NCBI GenBank assembly: GCA_022419385.1
Contig: JAJUBI010000008.1
Span: 1,488,001 to 1,552,000, forward strand
Source: Paraconiothyrium sp. Pb-2020
Lineage: Eukaryota > Ascomycota > Dothideomycetes > Pleosporales > Didymosphaeriaceae
DNA: 64,000 nucleotides
Reading direction: 5' to 3'
The notes under the pieces are model-generated. The model was given only the letters and a program-made list of their open reading frames with translations. It was not told the origin of the DNA and searched no databases. Below, one piece after another: positions 19,544 to 30,627 of the stretch. The position numbers and the translations under genes are program-made. Each line of letters opens with the position of its first letter. Position 1 is the first letter of the stretch.

Positions 19544-21037
19544 TCATTCATCTGGAACAGGAGGCAACCGACGTGGCTTTGTCTTCATAGGCTTGGAAGG
19601 TTTATTGGGACCGTCGTATACCGGACCCATTGTCTTTTGCGGTTGCTGTGTTTGGTCCCATCCAAGCTCATAAAAGGTGGCATTTACTGATCTTCGGCGA
19701 CTCCTGCGGGCTGGTTGGGGTGGTCGTGGTTGCTTCGCTCGCGGTTGGGGTGGGACTTTAGGACCTGCATTGACTTGTTGTCGAGGAGCGGATACCACAG
19801 GACTTTGTTCACTAGGTCTCGGCTTTGAGATTGGGGATCCTGGCCTCTTCTTGCTTATCTCGACGGGGAGCTTAATCATCTTGCTCGGTGCTGGCCCCGG
19901 TGCTGGGCGGGTAACGAGATCTTGTAACTTGTGTTCCGGTTTGGCGTTGGCTGTTGCTGGAGCTATTCTCTGGGCTTTTTGCTGATTCTTTGTCTGTGTC
20001 TTTGATTTTGCTATTGACTGTACCTTTGGCTGCGCCGTTGGTTGCTTGGATTGTGCTTTGGCTGTGAGCTTTGGTGGGGACTCCATGTGATGTAGCTTGG
20101 GTTTCTTCCTCGGACTTGCGTGAAGCGGTGGCACATTCTGATTCGACGGCGAGATGTACGGAATGAGGGTCGTGTCCAAGTCAAGATCGTCAATCTCTTG
20201 GTTTTGCGTACTGTCCTGTGTTGTACCCTGCGTTTCAACCTCCTGAGATACATGCTGCGGCTTAGGTGAACGACTGCGTGGTATCTGATGTACGGCGACT
20301 GCCTTGGCACTCCTCGTAGTTGCAGCACTATCAGCAGGCTTATTCGCAGGTGCAGCCAGCTTCGTTGTTCTCAAGCTCATATCAGGGCTCCTCGGTATCT
20401 GCACATATGACGGCTGTACTTCCGCGGTCCTCCTGGCCTCCATCATCGGCGCCACCTCCGTCCGCAATTTCTGAACCTCATCATTCCACCTCTGCATGAA
20501 GCTGTCCTGGATCGTCCGGATTTGTGCTGCCTCTCTTGACCGTTGAAGCTCAAGCGCTTCTAGTCTAGCGACTACATCCTCCATCTCGTGAACATGCTTC
20601 CGACCCACACTGTTCTTCAACCCCAAAATCTCTTTCTCAGCACTGTCAACACGCGGACCAAGCGAAGACAAATCCACGATGCTGTCATCCAGTCCTCGAT
20701 AAGATGACATGAGCCTCTGTACTGTCTCTTGTGTATTCCTAAACTCTCCCAGATCCTTGTCAATATCGAGGAGCCTCCTTTGCACACCACCCATGAAGTC
20801 TTGTTGTTTTGCCTCGAGCTGATCGACCTCGTTCTTGACGAGGTTAAGCGCCCTAGTCATGTCGGTACATGTTGTTGCTGCTTCTTCTGCTCTATGGACA
20901 CGCCTCTCTTGGTCTGTGAATTTCGCTTCAAGGGCATTCATTCGGCGCAGCAGCGCGGCATTGTGCTCCTTGAGCTCGTGGCGCCAGAGTAGATCGGCCG
21001 GTGCGATTGCCCCTGCAGGCCGAGGAGGTAAGGGCAT
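19544..21037 (-). CDS. Coiled-coil hypothetical protein, 497 residues
   Basis: Single exon. The frame extends upstream, but the first ATG is at 21037 (M-P-L-P-P-R-P-A-G). Residues about 20-220 are a long coiled coil (E-L-K-E-H-N-A-A-L-L-R-R-M-N-A-L-E-A-K-F and similar). The rest is disordered, Lys/Pro/Gln/Ser-rich, with repeated Q-P-K-V-Q-S and K-S-K-T-Q-T-K stretches and a basic end (K-P-M-K-T-K-P-R-R-L-P-P-V). R-R-S-R-R-R-S-V near 460 could be a nuclear localisation signal. No family recognised; the architecture fits a nuclear or cytoskeletal scaffold. Confidence 0.75.
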   Translation of the reverse strand: MPLPPRPAGAIAPADLLWRHELKEHNAALLRRMNALEAKFTDQERRVHRAEEAATTCTDMTRALNLVKNEVDQLEAKQQDFMGGVQRRLLDIDKDLGEFRNTQETVQRLMSSYRGLDDSIVDLSSLGPRVDSAEKEILGLKNSVGRKHVHEMEDVVARLEALELQRSREAAQIRTIQDSFMQRWNDEVQKLRTEVAPMMEARRTAEVQPSYVQIPRSPDMSLRTTKLAAPANKPADSAATTRSAKAVAVHQIPRSRSPKPQHVSQEVETQGTTQDSTQNQEIDDLDLDTTLIPYISPSNQNVPPLHASPRKKPKLHHMESPPKLTAKAQSKQPTAQPKVQSIAKSKTQTKNQQKAQRIAPATANAKPEHKLQDLVTRPAPGPAPSKMIKLPVEISKKRPGSPISKPRPSEQSPVVSAPRQQVNAGPKVPPQPRAKQPRPPQPARRSRRRSVNATFYELGWDQTQQPQKTMGPVYDGPNKPSKPMKTKPRRLPPVPDE

Positions 21038-21488
21038 TTTCCTGACTGCCGTGCGAGCGCTGATATGACCACGTCTGCTCTGGAACAAGTCCTACGTATA
21101 CGATCTGAGAATCGGTTGCGATTTGGCTGTTACAGGGAGGAGAGCTCAGGGAGAGGATGGGTGGATTCTGCAAAGCATGGAGTCGCATAAGACGCAGACG
21201 CCAATGCGATAGTGTAGGTGAGCAGAAGTCATCCTAGGCAGAGATGCGAGGTGACTCAGGATAGTCGAAGAAGGTGCGATTGTTGCGCTTGCCGTCGACG
21301 CAGCTCGCGCTTTCCCTGTCGCCAGATGCATAACCCAACAAGTCATACATGTGCCCACCAACGAAGTAACACATCTGGATGCTTTGAAATGCAAAACTTT
21401 GACAGCATACAATAGAAGCACATAGATGAGGAAAAGCGATTGGAGAGTTCACGTGATTTTTATTGTGCTTTACCTACTATAGTTTCGG
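21038..21488. other. Intergenic, 451 bp
   Basis: Promoter of the coiled-coil gene and 3' flank of the CUE-CCCH-Smr gene. Nothing else supported. Confidence 0.55.
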
Positions 21489-23811
21489 TCATATCGCCGC
21501 TCGTTTCGGCCCCTTTGGCGCTTCTAGCAGCTCATCCCTCTTCATGATTCTCACCTTGGTGTCCTTCTTGGCGCCCTCAACCTCGGCCGCAGTTCCGTTC
21601 TCAGTCTCCTTAGCCCGCTCTGCAACGCTCTTGTCAAAGCTGCTCGGGTCAATGCCCAGGATCCCGCCAACGTTGTTGCGGTCCCCAGGCACGGAGAACT
21701 CGCGAAAAGCATACCGCCACTCATTCAGGTGACCGCGTATCGCTTTGCCGACCTTATCTTTGCCGTTTTTGGAGTGATGACCTGTTCCGGTGATTGCATA
21801 GACGGGACGGGAGGATTGTTTGTGTTTATTCAGAATGCCTTCCAGATAGGAGACCGCTTCGTCTGGGTGGAGGCCTGTCACTGTTAGCATTGTAAGCTAA
21901 ACTAAAATCCATAGATACGCACCATGAAGATCAACGTAAAGCTCACGCGCCTCTGCTCTGTCATCCTGGTTACGCTCTTCGTACAGAATCTGGGCGGCCT
22001 TGCGATGAGCTTCTCGCATAAGGTTGTTCTCACTCTGGCCGCGGAGAGAGAGAGCCTTTGCAGCACGGGAGTCGCTGCGGTTCCAAGCCTGTGCTGCGCT
22101 CTGCAAAAACTTGTTCCTCAGACTTCCGTGCTTGAAAGCCTCCTGCCGAGCTTGAAGATAGGCAGTATTAGCTTTCTCGCCAGTCTCTAGCCAAGGTATA
22201 TGTTGCGGAGAAGGGATCGCTTGAGCGGCGGCGCTGTTCTCTCGCGAGCCAGTAAAACTCTTAGTGGGACGCAGAGCTTTCCTAAGCTGCGCCGGGGCTG
22301 GCGACGGCGACATGCGTACGACATCAGCGAGATTGTTTGGCACGCTAGCCTCTTTGTTGTTGTGCCCATGCCCACCACGTTTGCCATGATGTCGCTTTCC
22401 AGCTTTGGCTGCGGCGGCAGACCCTAAGCTTGGAAATGCTTCATTGTCATCTACAGCAGGGACCGAAGGAGTTGGAGCTCGGGATTGTTGACGACTAGTA
22501 CTCCTGGACTGCGGGCGGCTCAGACTACCTGGTGTGAATGTGGGGAAGGGGCTTAAGCCTGGTGGTGGGTGCTTCGGGACGCCGGTGAGCCCGTACAACT
22601 GCTCTAACGAAGCTGTGTCCATTTGCGCAAATTGAGGAGTCCAACCTGCTGAACTACCGTTCTGAAGACTGGGAAACTCATAATCCTGCATCTGAAAGTT
22701 GGGGTTGGCCGATTGCAGTGGGGGCGTTGAAGCATCCGAAATAGCCAAACGGGCCATTACCTGCGTAGGGTCGTGCGAAAACATGCACGTGCTGCCGGCG
22801 AGACAATTGCCGTTGAGAAAATATCTAGAAGACGGTCAATATCACTTGAGGGAGATACAAAAAAAGCGGTACTCACTTGCACAGCGTCTTAGTCGTGTCA
22901 TGGCTGAATCTACAATCGGCCCTTGCACAAGATCCCGAGGACAAGAAGTATTTGCATATGATGTTGCTTTTCGCCTGACCAGCAGGTGTGGCGGGGCGGA
23001 ATGCAGGGCTCATCGACTTTCCGACTTGGAAGGTAGTCTGCTCGGGAACGGTAATAGGCATTTGCTGGCCATCGAGGGTCTGACCGCCCATGAGAGTAAG
23101 AAGGGCAGCACTTAGGTCATATGCATTGGCCTCGAGGGCCTTTTCGATGTCCTCGTCAGGTCGGTCATCGCGGAGAATGGATCGCAGCATGTCATACGGG
23201 CCCATATCTACTGTCTGAGGCTGAACCCATTCCGCAGCCGCACCGTTGAGCGTGCCGTCACCGAGTAAGGAAGAGGATTCGGTGCTCCCAGAGTCATCGT
23301 TCACAAGCCAGTCTACGGAATCGCTACCAAGGTCACCATAAAGCTCAGTGTTCGGACTCGTGCCTTCGCTGAACTGATATGCGCTCAAGCTGGGACTGTG
23401 AGGGATGTGGGGACTGGAGAACGCAAGACGCGGCGACGGACGCGGAGAGGTGAAGGGAGAGGCATTGGAGGATTTGGCACGAGTAAAGGCTGGGGGCGCG
23501 ATGCCAAAGCCTGGAGGAGGATGTATCGTCCGCGGTGAGTGATTGACGGGAGTGGGCGCGCGGTTCGCCTGCCACGGCGCGGGCGAGGCGCGACGGATGA
23601 CGGTATGACGACTCGGCGGCGGGGAGCTCGAGGAACTGCCAGCATCGCGGAAGCGCCAAAGACAGTCGAGCACGGCGTTCTCTAGCGGCTTCCCCGCAAG
23701 GCCAGTCTCCTTGCGCAGCAGCTCTTCCAGCTTGTCTGTCTTGTCCTCTTCGTCCAGCGCATCGTTCTGCAGAACCGGCAGCGCGGCGTCGTAGACATCG
23801 TCGGAAACCAT
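21489..23811 (-). CDS. CUE-CCCH-DUF1771-Smr domain protein
   Basis: Exons 22877-23811, 21923-22824 and 21489-21874 join in phase to 740 residues; the first ATG is at 23811 (M-V-S-D-D-V-Y-D). Domain order: a CUE-like ubiquitin-binding segment near 205-245 (Y-D-M-L-R-S-I-L...L-S-A-A-L-L-T-L-M), two CCCH zinc fingers near 290-330 (C-K-Y-F-L-S-S-G-S-C and, formed across intron 1, C-K-Y-F-L-N-G-N-C), a disordered linker, DUF1771 near 525-590 and a Smr domain near 606-690 with D-L-H-G-L-H-P-D-E-A formed across intron 2 and T-G-T-G-H-H-S. Smr proteins of the Cue2/N4BP2 type are endonucleases that cut mRNA at stalled ribosomes; a role in mRNA quality control is inferred, and CCCH fingers suggest direct RNA binding. 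Confidence 0.88.
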
Positions 23812-24822
23812 TGTCAATACCAAGTCATTAAAGCAATGGTGGAGGTGGTGTAGTTGTGGTCGTAGGCGCGGCGGTAGGGGTGGTTGTTGAGCAGCGGCGC
23901 GCGACGGGGGTGGGTTTCGGGACCCAAGGAGGCGACGGGCGTATTAAAGGTGTTTCTGTCTGGACGCGGTGAAGGCAGCGAGGCGCGCCGGGGCAGACAA
24001 AAGCAGAAACAAGAGCGTCTGGCACCGCGGAGGGGCAGCTCTGCCTGGCGTGAGAGAGGGACGCGGGAATGATGCTCTGGACAAGCTTGGCTCGCTGGGG
24101 GCGCGGTGTCGTCGTAGCTCGAGCGTTAGCCTTACGTTGGCGGGCAGTTGTTGTGGGGAACAAGGATCCTGTGTCGTGCGTGGAGCGATGCGCGCGTATG
24201 CCTTCGCCAGGACTGTTGCAGCGCAGACGCAAGGTAGGCAGAGGCTGAGATGACTGATGATGAGGGCAGGCGTGGGCAAGCTGACGGACTTGATGACACT
24301 TTATTGCTTCACTCGCGCCTGCAAGCCTCGCTGCAGCCCTCTGGAGAGGCTGAATCACGTGCGAAGATCGATCTCCAGCTCCCGCAGGCTACCGTCCAGA
24401 TGGGATCATGGCAAGACTTCGTGTAGCAAAGAAAGACAGACCTGCAGGTTCCCTTCAGGTCCGCTGCTGCACTGCGGCGAAGTCAGGAGGCACAGGTACA
24501 GGCTGCGAACATGTTCTTCACCATGTAGAAACTTCCCCAAGGGACTGCTATGTTAAGTCCGGGCGATACTAGCGCATGGTAAGCTGCACCGCCGCTGCGA
24601 TGCTGGTTTCATCATCGCCCTCTGTTAGTCGCGAACCCACATGTCCCCGAACAGCCCGTCGTGTCTTGCCCTCCTATACTTACCACACTCGGAATGTCCG
24701 TTTCCAGCGCGCCGTGAGCAACTGAGTCACCTCTACATACCGTCCGCTTCCTGTTCCCGCATCGTTGACGGCGTTTCCGCTGCGCTTCCGCTTACTCCCG
24801 CCGCCCTCCGCCCCAGTTCACG
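23812..24822. other. Divergent promoter region, 1.0 kb
   Basis: Between the Smr-domain gene and TVP38. Open frames on both strands here lack domains and seem to be GC-driven. No TATA found. Confidence 0.5.
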
Positions 24823-26066
24823 ATGCCCGTAGAGGAGGACTACGATGCGCGCGCCCTGGCGTTGCCCTTGGACGACGACGAGTCCCCCGAGCGAACACCT
24901 AGCCCCGTCTGGACCCGTCGTTCACATTCGAATTCGTTCCGCCAGAACAGACCGCGCTCCCCTGGCCATGCGCGGCCTCGAGGGAGAATACGCCAGCTGG
25001 TGGACAACTACAACAAGCTCAACCGGCAGTTTATGAGCAGATATGAAAAGCTCTCAACATTAAAGAAAGTTTTGTTCTCCGTAGGAGGGCTGGTTGTATT
25101 TGTGCTGTCGATATTATTCTTGGTATACAACGAAAAGATATTCCATGCATTCTTGCCTGCCGCGAAGAAGTGGAGGGATATCACTGCTGGCTGGCTGATT
25201 CTCTGGGCCTTGATATTTTGTGTATCATTTCCGCCGTTGATCGGATATTCAAGTCTTCTGACAATCGCTGGATTCGTTTATGGTTTTCCTAATGGGTATG
25301 ACTCTCAAGAACCTCCTTGAATTCACTTTTTACAATCTTCATGCGTTTCTGGGACTGATATTTGCACAGCTGGTTCATCGCCGCAACCGCCACGGTCGCC
25401 GGCTCAACAGCCTCCTTTATCGCCTCGCGTTCACTCTTGAAGAATATGGTCCACCGCCTTGTCGCGCACGACAAGCGCTTCGCCGCCCTCGCCCTCACCC
25501 TGAAATATGACGGCCTTAAACTTCTCATCATGATCCGGTTATGCCCATTGCCCTACTCCATTTGCAACGGCGCCATCGCCACGTTCCCAACCGTCTCCGC
25601 CCTATCCTATTGCCTCGCCACTGCAATCGTCTCCCCTAAACTCATGCTGCACATCTTCATCGGCGCACAGCTCGCTGTCATCGCTGAGAACGGCGGCAAG
25701 ATGGACGCCAAGTCGAAAGCGTTGTCGTATGTAAGCATAGCGATTGGTGGTGTTGCGGGAGTGGCGACGGGGTGGTTCATGTACAAGAAGACGAAGGAGA
25801 GGGCTGCGCAGTTGGAGGCTGAAGAGCGGGCGGGCATACGGCGGATGTCGATTGAAGATTTGGAGAACGAGTATGCGGATGATCCGGCGGCGCTGGAGGC
25901 TGCGGAGACGCTGAGGGAAGATGATGACGATATCAGTCTGAGGACGGGCTGGGGCGATGAGTATCATGACGATATTACGGATGCGGAAGACGATGCGCTG
26001 GAGATCCCGGATGATCCCTTCGGCGCTGGAGACGCTGAAAGGGACGAGGATGGGACAAAGAAGTAG
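24823..26066 (+). CDS. TVP38: TVP38/TMEM64 family Golgi membrane protein
   Basis: Exons 24823-25295 and 25370-26066 give 389 residues; joining restores F-P-N-G-W-F-I-A-A. Tvp38 belongs to the VTT/DedA superfamily (SNARE-associated Golgi protein domain) and sits in Golgi vesicles. After a cytosolic N terminus with S-P-E-R-T-P-S-P there are membrane segments near 85-107 and 125-158, the family region G-F-V-Y-G-F-P-N-G near 150, a charged loop K-Y-D-G-L-K-L-L-I-M-I-R-L-C-P-L-P-Y-S (the conserved R-x-x-P-x-P/Y signature) near 205-225, and more membrane segments to about 305. The C-terminal 80 residues are highly acidic and disordered (D-D-D-D, E-D-D-A). Family size and layout fit well. Confidence 0.9.
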
Positions 26067-26485
26067 GGGTTTGTATATCTATGTATAACATGGTCAGATA
26101 TGGTCGGGGTTCCCGACTATGGGGTTGGACACTCGTCCATGATTTCCGGTCGCATATAGAATCATTGCGGCTGTTAGATCCGCTCTAGATATGCAACATA
26201 GATGTACAATACTACGACGTCAACTCAAAACCTCGGATTGGCTGTGAGCAGTCGCGGGAAGTATTTAGGGAGAAACGTATAAAACCAGTCCCGCGGTCAG
26301 GAGCAACACAAGTGCATCATGGATGAAATGTTCCATACATTCTCTTCAAACTCGGCCCTTCTCTGGGCATAGGTCCTACGCACTTGGAGCTCCCACATCT
26401 TGTTCCCCCTAATTCTCAAGTCCGCAAATTCCTCGCCCAGCAAGCAACGCTCAAAGGCAGACTCTAAACAAATCTAGGTATCAAC
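26067..26485. other. Intergenic between convergent genes, 419 bp
   Basis: The 3' flanks of TVP38 and the copper transporter gene; no element supported. Confidence 0.55.
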
Positions 26486-27309
26486 TCAATGGCAAGCGGC
26501 GGTTTTCGTAGGCGGCCCATTGGCGAACAGCAAATAGCCGACGAACGCGCCCACTGCAACTGCTAGCATCACCCAGCCATTGTACGTCATAAAAAGCAAC
26601 CTAATTCCGTATCAGCACGTTCCCATTACAAGGAATTGAAGGGAGGGTGGCCTGCACCACACAAACAGAGAAGACCTCGGGTTATACTCACATGATAAAG
26701 AAAGAGTAGAACACCTGCACCGCATACAGCAGCGCCTTCACAATCTTGGTTTGCTGCTCGTTGCCCCGCCCCGAAAGTCTCCCTGACGAAAGCAATGAGC
26801 TCGATTCATTCGCGGTGTGTGGCTCGTCTGGGCGTGCGGCGGAGAACTCAGCGCTCGTTCACTGTACAACAGAACAGGTACTACGAGACCTTATGCCCTC
26901 AATCCCACCTCTTTCCCATGTACACTAGGATGGAGATAGAGGAAAACTTACTCGACAAATCGTCTCCACCCCTCCTGCCCTCTTCTATCCTCTTTGCATG
27001 CGCATCGTATCGTCTGCTCGCCTCGCGGACCGCCTCATATCCCGCGGTCATAAGCACGATGGCTAGCAAGCTGAGAATAAGCGTGCCCGTGCCGGAGATG
27101 TGCCAGCCCTTGAAGACGATGCAGAGGTCGGTCGTGTCCCATGTGAAGAGCATCTGTCCAGCTTCATGTCAGCGAGGGTCCGAGGAGTGGAAGGGAAGTA
27201 GGAGTGAGTTGGGAGGTGAGCGTACGTTCATGTTGCATTGCGGTCCATGGTCCATGCCAGGCATATCGTGGCCAGAGTGCCCGCCGTGGTCCATGTGGGA
27301 GTGGTCCAT
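26486..27309 (-). CDS. CTR-family copper transporter
   Basis: Four exons, 27226-27309, 26952-27153, 26692-26827 and 26486-26600, give 178 residues. CTR proteins are trimeric Cu(I) channels of the plasma or vacuolar membrane. The N terminus is a Met/His copper-binding tail (M-D-H-S-H-M-D-H...M-P-G-M-D-H). Membrane segment 1 is near 45-65 (T-L-I-L-S-L-L-A-I-V-L). Segment 2 ends with the copper-selecting M-x-x-x-M motif (M-L-L-F-M) and segment 3 contains G-A-F-V-G, the G-x-x-x-G packing motif. A short C terminus ends T-A-A-C-H with a Cys-His pair, common in this family for copper hand-off. The exon 2/3 boundary is inferred: only one acceptor (CAG at 26828-26830) keeps frame. Sequence does not tell plasma from vacuolar type. 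Confidence 0.85.
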
Positions 27310-27643
27310 TGTTGTTGGGTTTTGAAGAAGTAGAGGTGAGTATGGGAGGAGGAAGTAAGGCAGAGAACAGCTGGCTAGCTGGCACACGAGGAGGTGTTGG
27401 AGGTATGCGCGTCTCAGATCATATGGTCCGAGCGTAAACGTGCTCAGCGCGCCCGCCGCGGGGTTTCAAGGTCGCGTGGGTGGCGGGGCGGAACTCCCCT
27501 TCTGCGCCAGGGTTCGGTCACTTGCGGCCGCGCTTCGGTGGTGCCAGCCAGCTTACAGCTACACTTTTTTACAAATCCATTCTTGGTCCTACAAAAGATC
27601 TGCGTGTCCCTTCTTGAGATGTAATACCAAGATTCAGAGAGCC
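27310..27643. other. Bidirectional promoter, copper transporter / 3-HAO, 334 bp
   Basis: Short divergent spacer with both start codons at its ends. No TATA and no clear copper-response element recognised. Confidence 0.5.
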
Positions 27644-28337
27644 ATGCAAGCACTCCGACCCACCCTCCAGCTCGTCCGAGCACCAATCACGCAACGGGCC
27701 ACGCCGCGGACTCCCGCATCTACCGCACAACGGTTCTTCTCACACACGCGACCAGCGCGATTACTAGGTCCTCCAGTAAACATTCCAAAATGGTATAGGA
27801 AGGTTCCATATATCCTCGCATCGCATCGCTGACATCCTGTGACGCAGGGTATCCGAAAACTCCCACATGCTCCAGCCGCCAGTAAACAACTACTGCGTCT
27901 ACAACGATTCCGCCACCGTGATGATCGTCGGTGGTCCCAACGCGCGCGCCGACTACCATATCAATGAGACGCCCGAATGGTTCTACCAACACAAGGGCGG
28001 GATGCTGCTCAAGATCATCGATGACGGCCAATTTCGCGACGTGCACATCAACGAGGGAGACATGTTTCTTCTACCGCCAAATACGCCGCATAATCCTGTC
28101 AGGTTCGCGGATACGGTGGGAATCGTGTTGGAGCAGAAAAGGCCGAGTGAGAGTATCGATCGGTTGCGGTGGTATTGTCAGGACTGCGGAGAGCAAGTGC
28201 ATGAGGCTAGTTTCCATTGTACGGATCTTGGAACGCAGATTAAGGCCGCGGTGGAGGCGTTTAAGGCGAACACGGAGGCGAGGACGTGTAAGAGTTGCGG
28301 GGCATTGTGTGATACCGCGCATAAGCCGGAGGCATGA
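27644..28337 (+). CDS. BNA1: 3-hydroxyanthranilate 3,4-dioxygenase with N-terminal extension
   Basis: Exons 27644-27792 and 27848-28337 give 212 residues. The enzyme opens the ring of 3-hydroxyanthranilate in the kynurenine route to quinolinate and NAD. The cupin core starts near residue 41 (L-L-G-P-P-V-N-I-P-K-W). Iron ligands are visible as Y-H-I-N-E-T-P-E-W-F-Y near 85 and H-N-P near 130. A C-terminal pair of Cys motifs (C-Q-D-C near 163 and C-K-S-C-G-A-L-C near 197) forms the rubredoxin-like site found in bacterial and fungal forms. Unusually, about 40 residues precede the core: Arg-rich, few acids, R-A-T-P-R-T...Q-R-F-F-S-H-T-R, resembling a mitochondrial presequence. No ATG lies at the usual cytosolic start, so the extension is obligatory. 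Stop is 60 bp from the convergent ORC3. Confidence 0.9.
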
Positions 28338-28397
28338 TCGGTGGAACGATAATCATCGTGTGATAGTGTTTGTACAGTAGGCTAAGTGAGAGAAAGT

Positions 28398-30627
28398 TTA
28401 TAGACCTTTCCACATCATCTTCGCAACATGGTCGGCCTTCTTTCTGCTTGGCTTGACATGCCCAAGGAACTTGAGCTCGGCTAGAGCGCGTTGGAAAAGA
28501 GCCCTGGTACAATCAGTTTCACGTATCATGGAAGTAATTGGGTATGTCACGTACATGGTCTGCGACTGGTCTTCTTCGTCCTCTTTCTCAACGATTGCGT
28601 TGAAGGCTGACCACAGATCGCTGGCATTGATTAGGGCGCCGGATTCCAGATACAGCTGATACAGTATAGCAGTCTCGGGTTGTGTTGACGCAAGAGTACT
28701 TTCACTGTCTTGCACAGCACTACAGCATTCGCAGCCGAGATAGTCATGAGGTGTTGTAAGAGCGCGCTCAATGGCCAAGCGAGGCTTAGGCTGGAAGACC
28801 TCCGTATGAGGAGACTTCAAATCGTAAACGAGGATTTCGTATAAAAAGAGCGTCCGTGGATCGAGAAGTGCGAAACGGAAATATGACTCTAGTTGCTGGT
28901 AGAGGTTCGCTACAATTTCTGAATAGGCTTTGTCTTGTTCGGACAGAGCAGCTCTGTGTTTGCTCAAAAGGACCTTTTGAGCCACTACCGTGGTTCTCAC
29001 GCTCTCGTTGCGCACATCGTCTTGGCTTCTCAGGGGCCCTGAGCTCACGTTATCTTCAATAAGGGTCTTTAGATCGTCGTGGAGTCTTTCCAGCTCAACT
29101 GGAAGGTCGACGTCTTCACCGTCCACACCGGCATCCCGCTTCGTAAGATCGATCAATGAATCAATTACGCGCATCAACCGATCGGAGGGTGTCTTCTTGA
29201 TGGAGAGCATTGTCTCGCGAAGAAGTGGAGATTCTAACAACTCGCCAGATGCGGCTCGAGCCCACACGGTTGACAGTCGGACCTTGGGCGTGAGCCCCAG
29301 CGACTCGCGTATCCGTGTCAAGACTATAGCGGCAATGCTCAATGAAGACAAGGAGTTCTTGCCGATCACTAGGAGCTCTTTAATAAGCTCAAATAGGAAC
29401 TTGTCAGAGTCCAGGAACTTCCGTACGTCCTGCGTCTCGCCGACCTCAAGCTTGTGCTCTATGTATCTTGGAACAGTTAATTTGAGCATAATTAGACAGC
29501 AAATCTCACTTACCTCTTAAGTGATGGTAAGTTCCGTACCGCTTCGAATGCTTCAGAAGAAAAGTCTTTGGGGGTAGATTCCGGTTTCAAGAAGATAGTT
29601 GCAGGGTTCGCGTAAAAATGTGACATGTACGCATACTTTAGGCCGTGCACAAAGTCTTGCACATTCTGAACATGATCCTTCTGCCTTTCGTGAATGCGTC
29701 GACAGAGAGCAGGGCCAATTTGGAGTTCGGTGTCAGGGTGCGCAACAGTCGCACGGAACAAGTTCTCGATGATTTCATCTGACTGGGTAACATCAAACTG
29801 CTGACCATCCAAGTAGCGCAATGACTTTCCCGAAAGCCGGTCTTCGAAGCTTTCCGCAGATGTAGCAATGCCGAATAGGAGTACAAACGGTAGGCGATCA
29901 AGCCAGGAACTACAACTATTAGATTGCTGCCGGCCAAGTTACAGACACACTTACAACAAAAGATCGACCATCTGGATGAGAAGCCCCGTATCGAAGGCCT
30001 CGCTGTCTTGGATCGCTATAACAATGCTTTGAACACGATTTCTCGAAGACCACTCTAAAACATGTTCAAGATCGAAATCGAGGACCCTTGGTCCCCGCCT
30101 TGATGATTTAGTGACACGGCCAATATCCTCATCATCATCGTCGTCTTCTTCGGTTCGCGACGTGATCTTCTTGATGAGGTTCTTCAGGAAAGTTTTCAGA
30201 TTGGGGCTTTCTCCGGAGGTCAGAACAACATAAGAACTATCGGTGCTATCTCTGATCCTTCGACCCAATCGTTCGAAATAGGGGCCATGAGACGCAATGC
30301 TGGGTCCAGCGACAATGAGTCCGGTTGGAATAGATAGCCGCGGCCCATCTTCCGAAGGTGCAATAGCTGCAACAAACTTGACGATCTTCTCTTGTGTTGC
30401 GCTATCAGCATCTTCCAGCGTAGTCTATGAAGGTCAATGAAAGGCTTGTCCCATATTGCAGTAGCGGTTACCTGTATGTTCCTTTCTTGTATGGCCCAAG
30501 TCTTTTTGTATAGCTTTAGTCGTTCCGAGAGGTGTGCTTTGTAGTCGGACTCAGACGTCCGCTGACGTTTAGCAGGACGCACCTCCTGCTGTGGAGGTGT
30601 GTATATGTAACATCTTTCGTGTTCCAT
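28398..30627 (-). CDS. ORC3: Origin recognition complex subunit 3
   Basis: Five exons, 30472-30627, 29955-30424, 29514-29909, 28555-29466 and 28398-28503, give 679 residues. ORC3 is part of the six-subunit complex that marks replication origins in the nucleus. The N-terminal AAA-like part shows G-L-I-V-A-G-P-S near 90, Y-V-V-L-T-S-G-E-S-P-N-L-K near 120, D-L-E-H-V-L-E-W near 170, Q-D-S-E-A-F-D near 190 and R-L-P-F-V-L-L-F-G-I-A-T near 215, all matching the ORC3 family order. An acidic insert (E-E-D-D-D-D-D-E-D) sits near 148. The C-terminal winged-helix region ends A-L-F-Q-R-A-L-A-E-L-K-F-L-G. The ATG at 30627 (M-E-H-E-R-C) is the first in frame. The last intron (51 nt) is stopless and could be missed. 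Confidence 0.9.
28504..28554 (-). other. Stopless 51-nt intron in ORC3
   Basis: On the minus strand it runs GTACGT to ACCAG with CTGAT before the end. Removing it joins S-Q-T-M to A-L-F-Q-R-A-L-A-E-L-K, matching the continuous helix expected in ORC3 C termini; keeping it inserts 17 residues (Y-V-T-Y-P-I-T...). Confidence 0.75.

Noticed and set aside
23828..24358. 176-codon minus-strand frame upstream of the Smr-domain gene
   Set aside because: Low-complexity Pro/Thr/Arg sequence in a GC-rich promoter region, without domain; more likely leader sequence.
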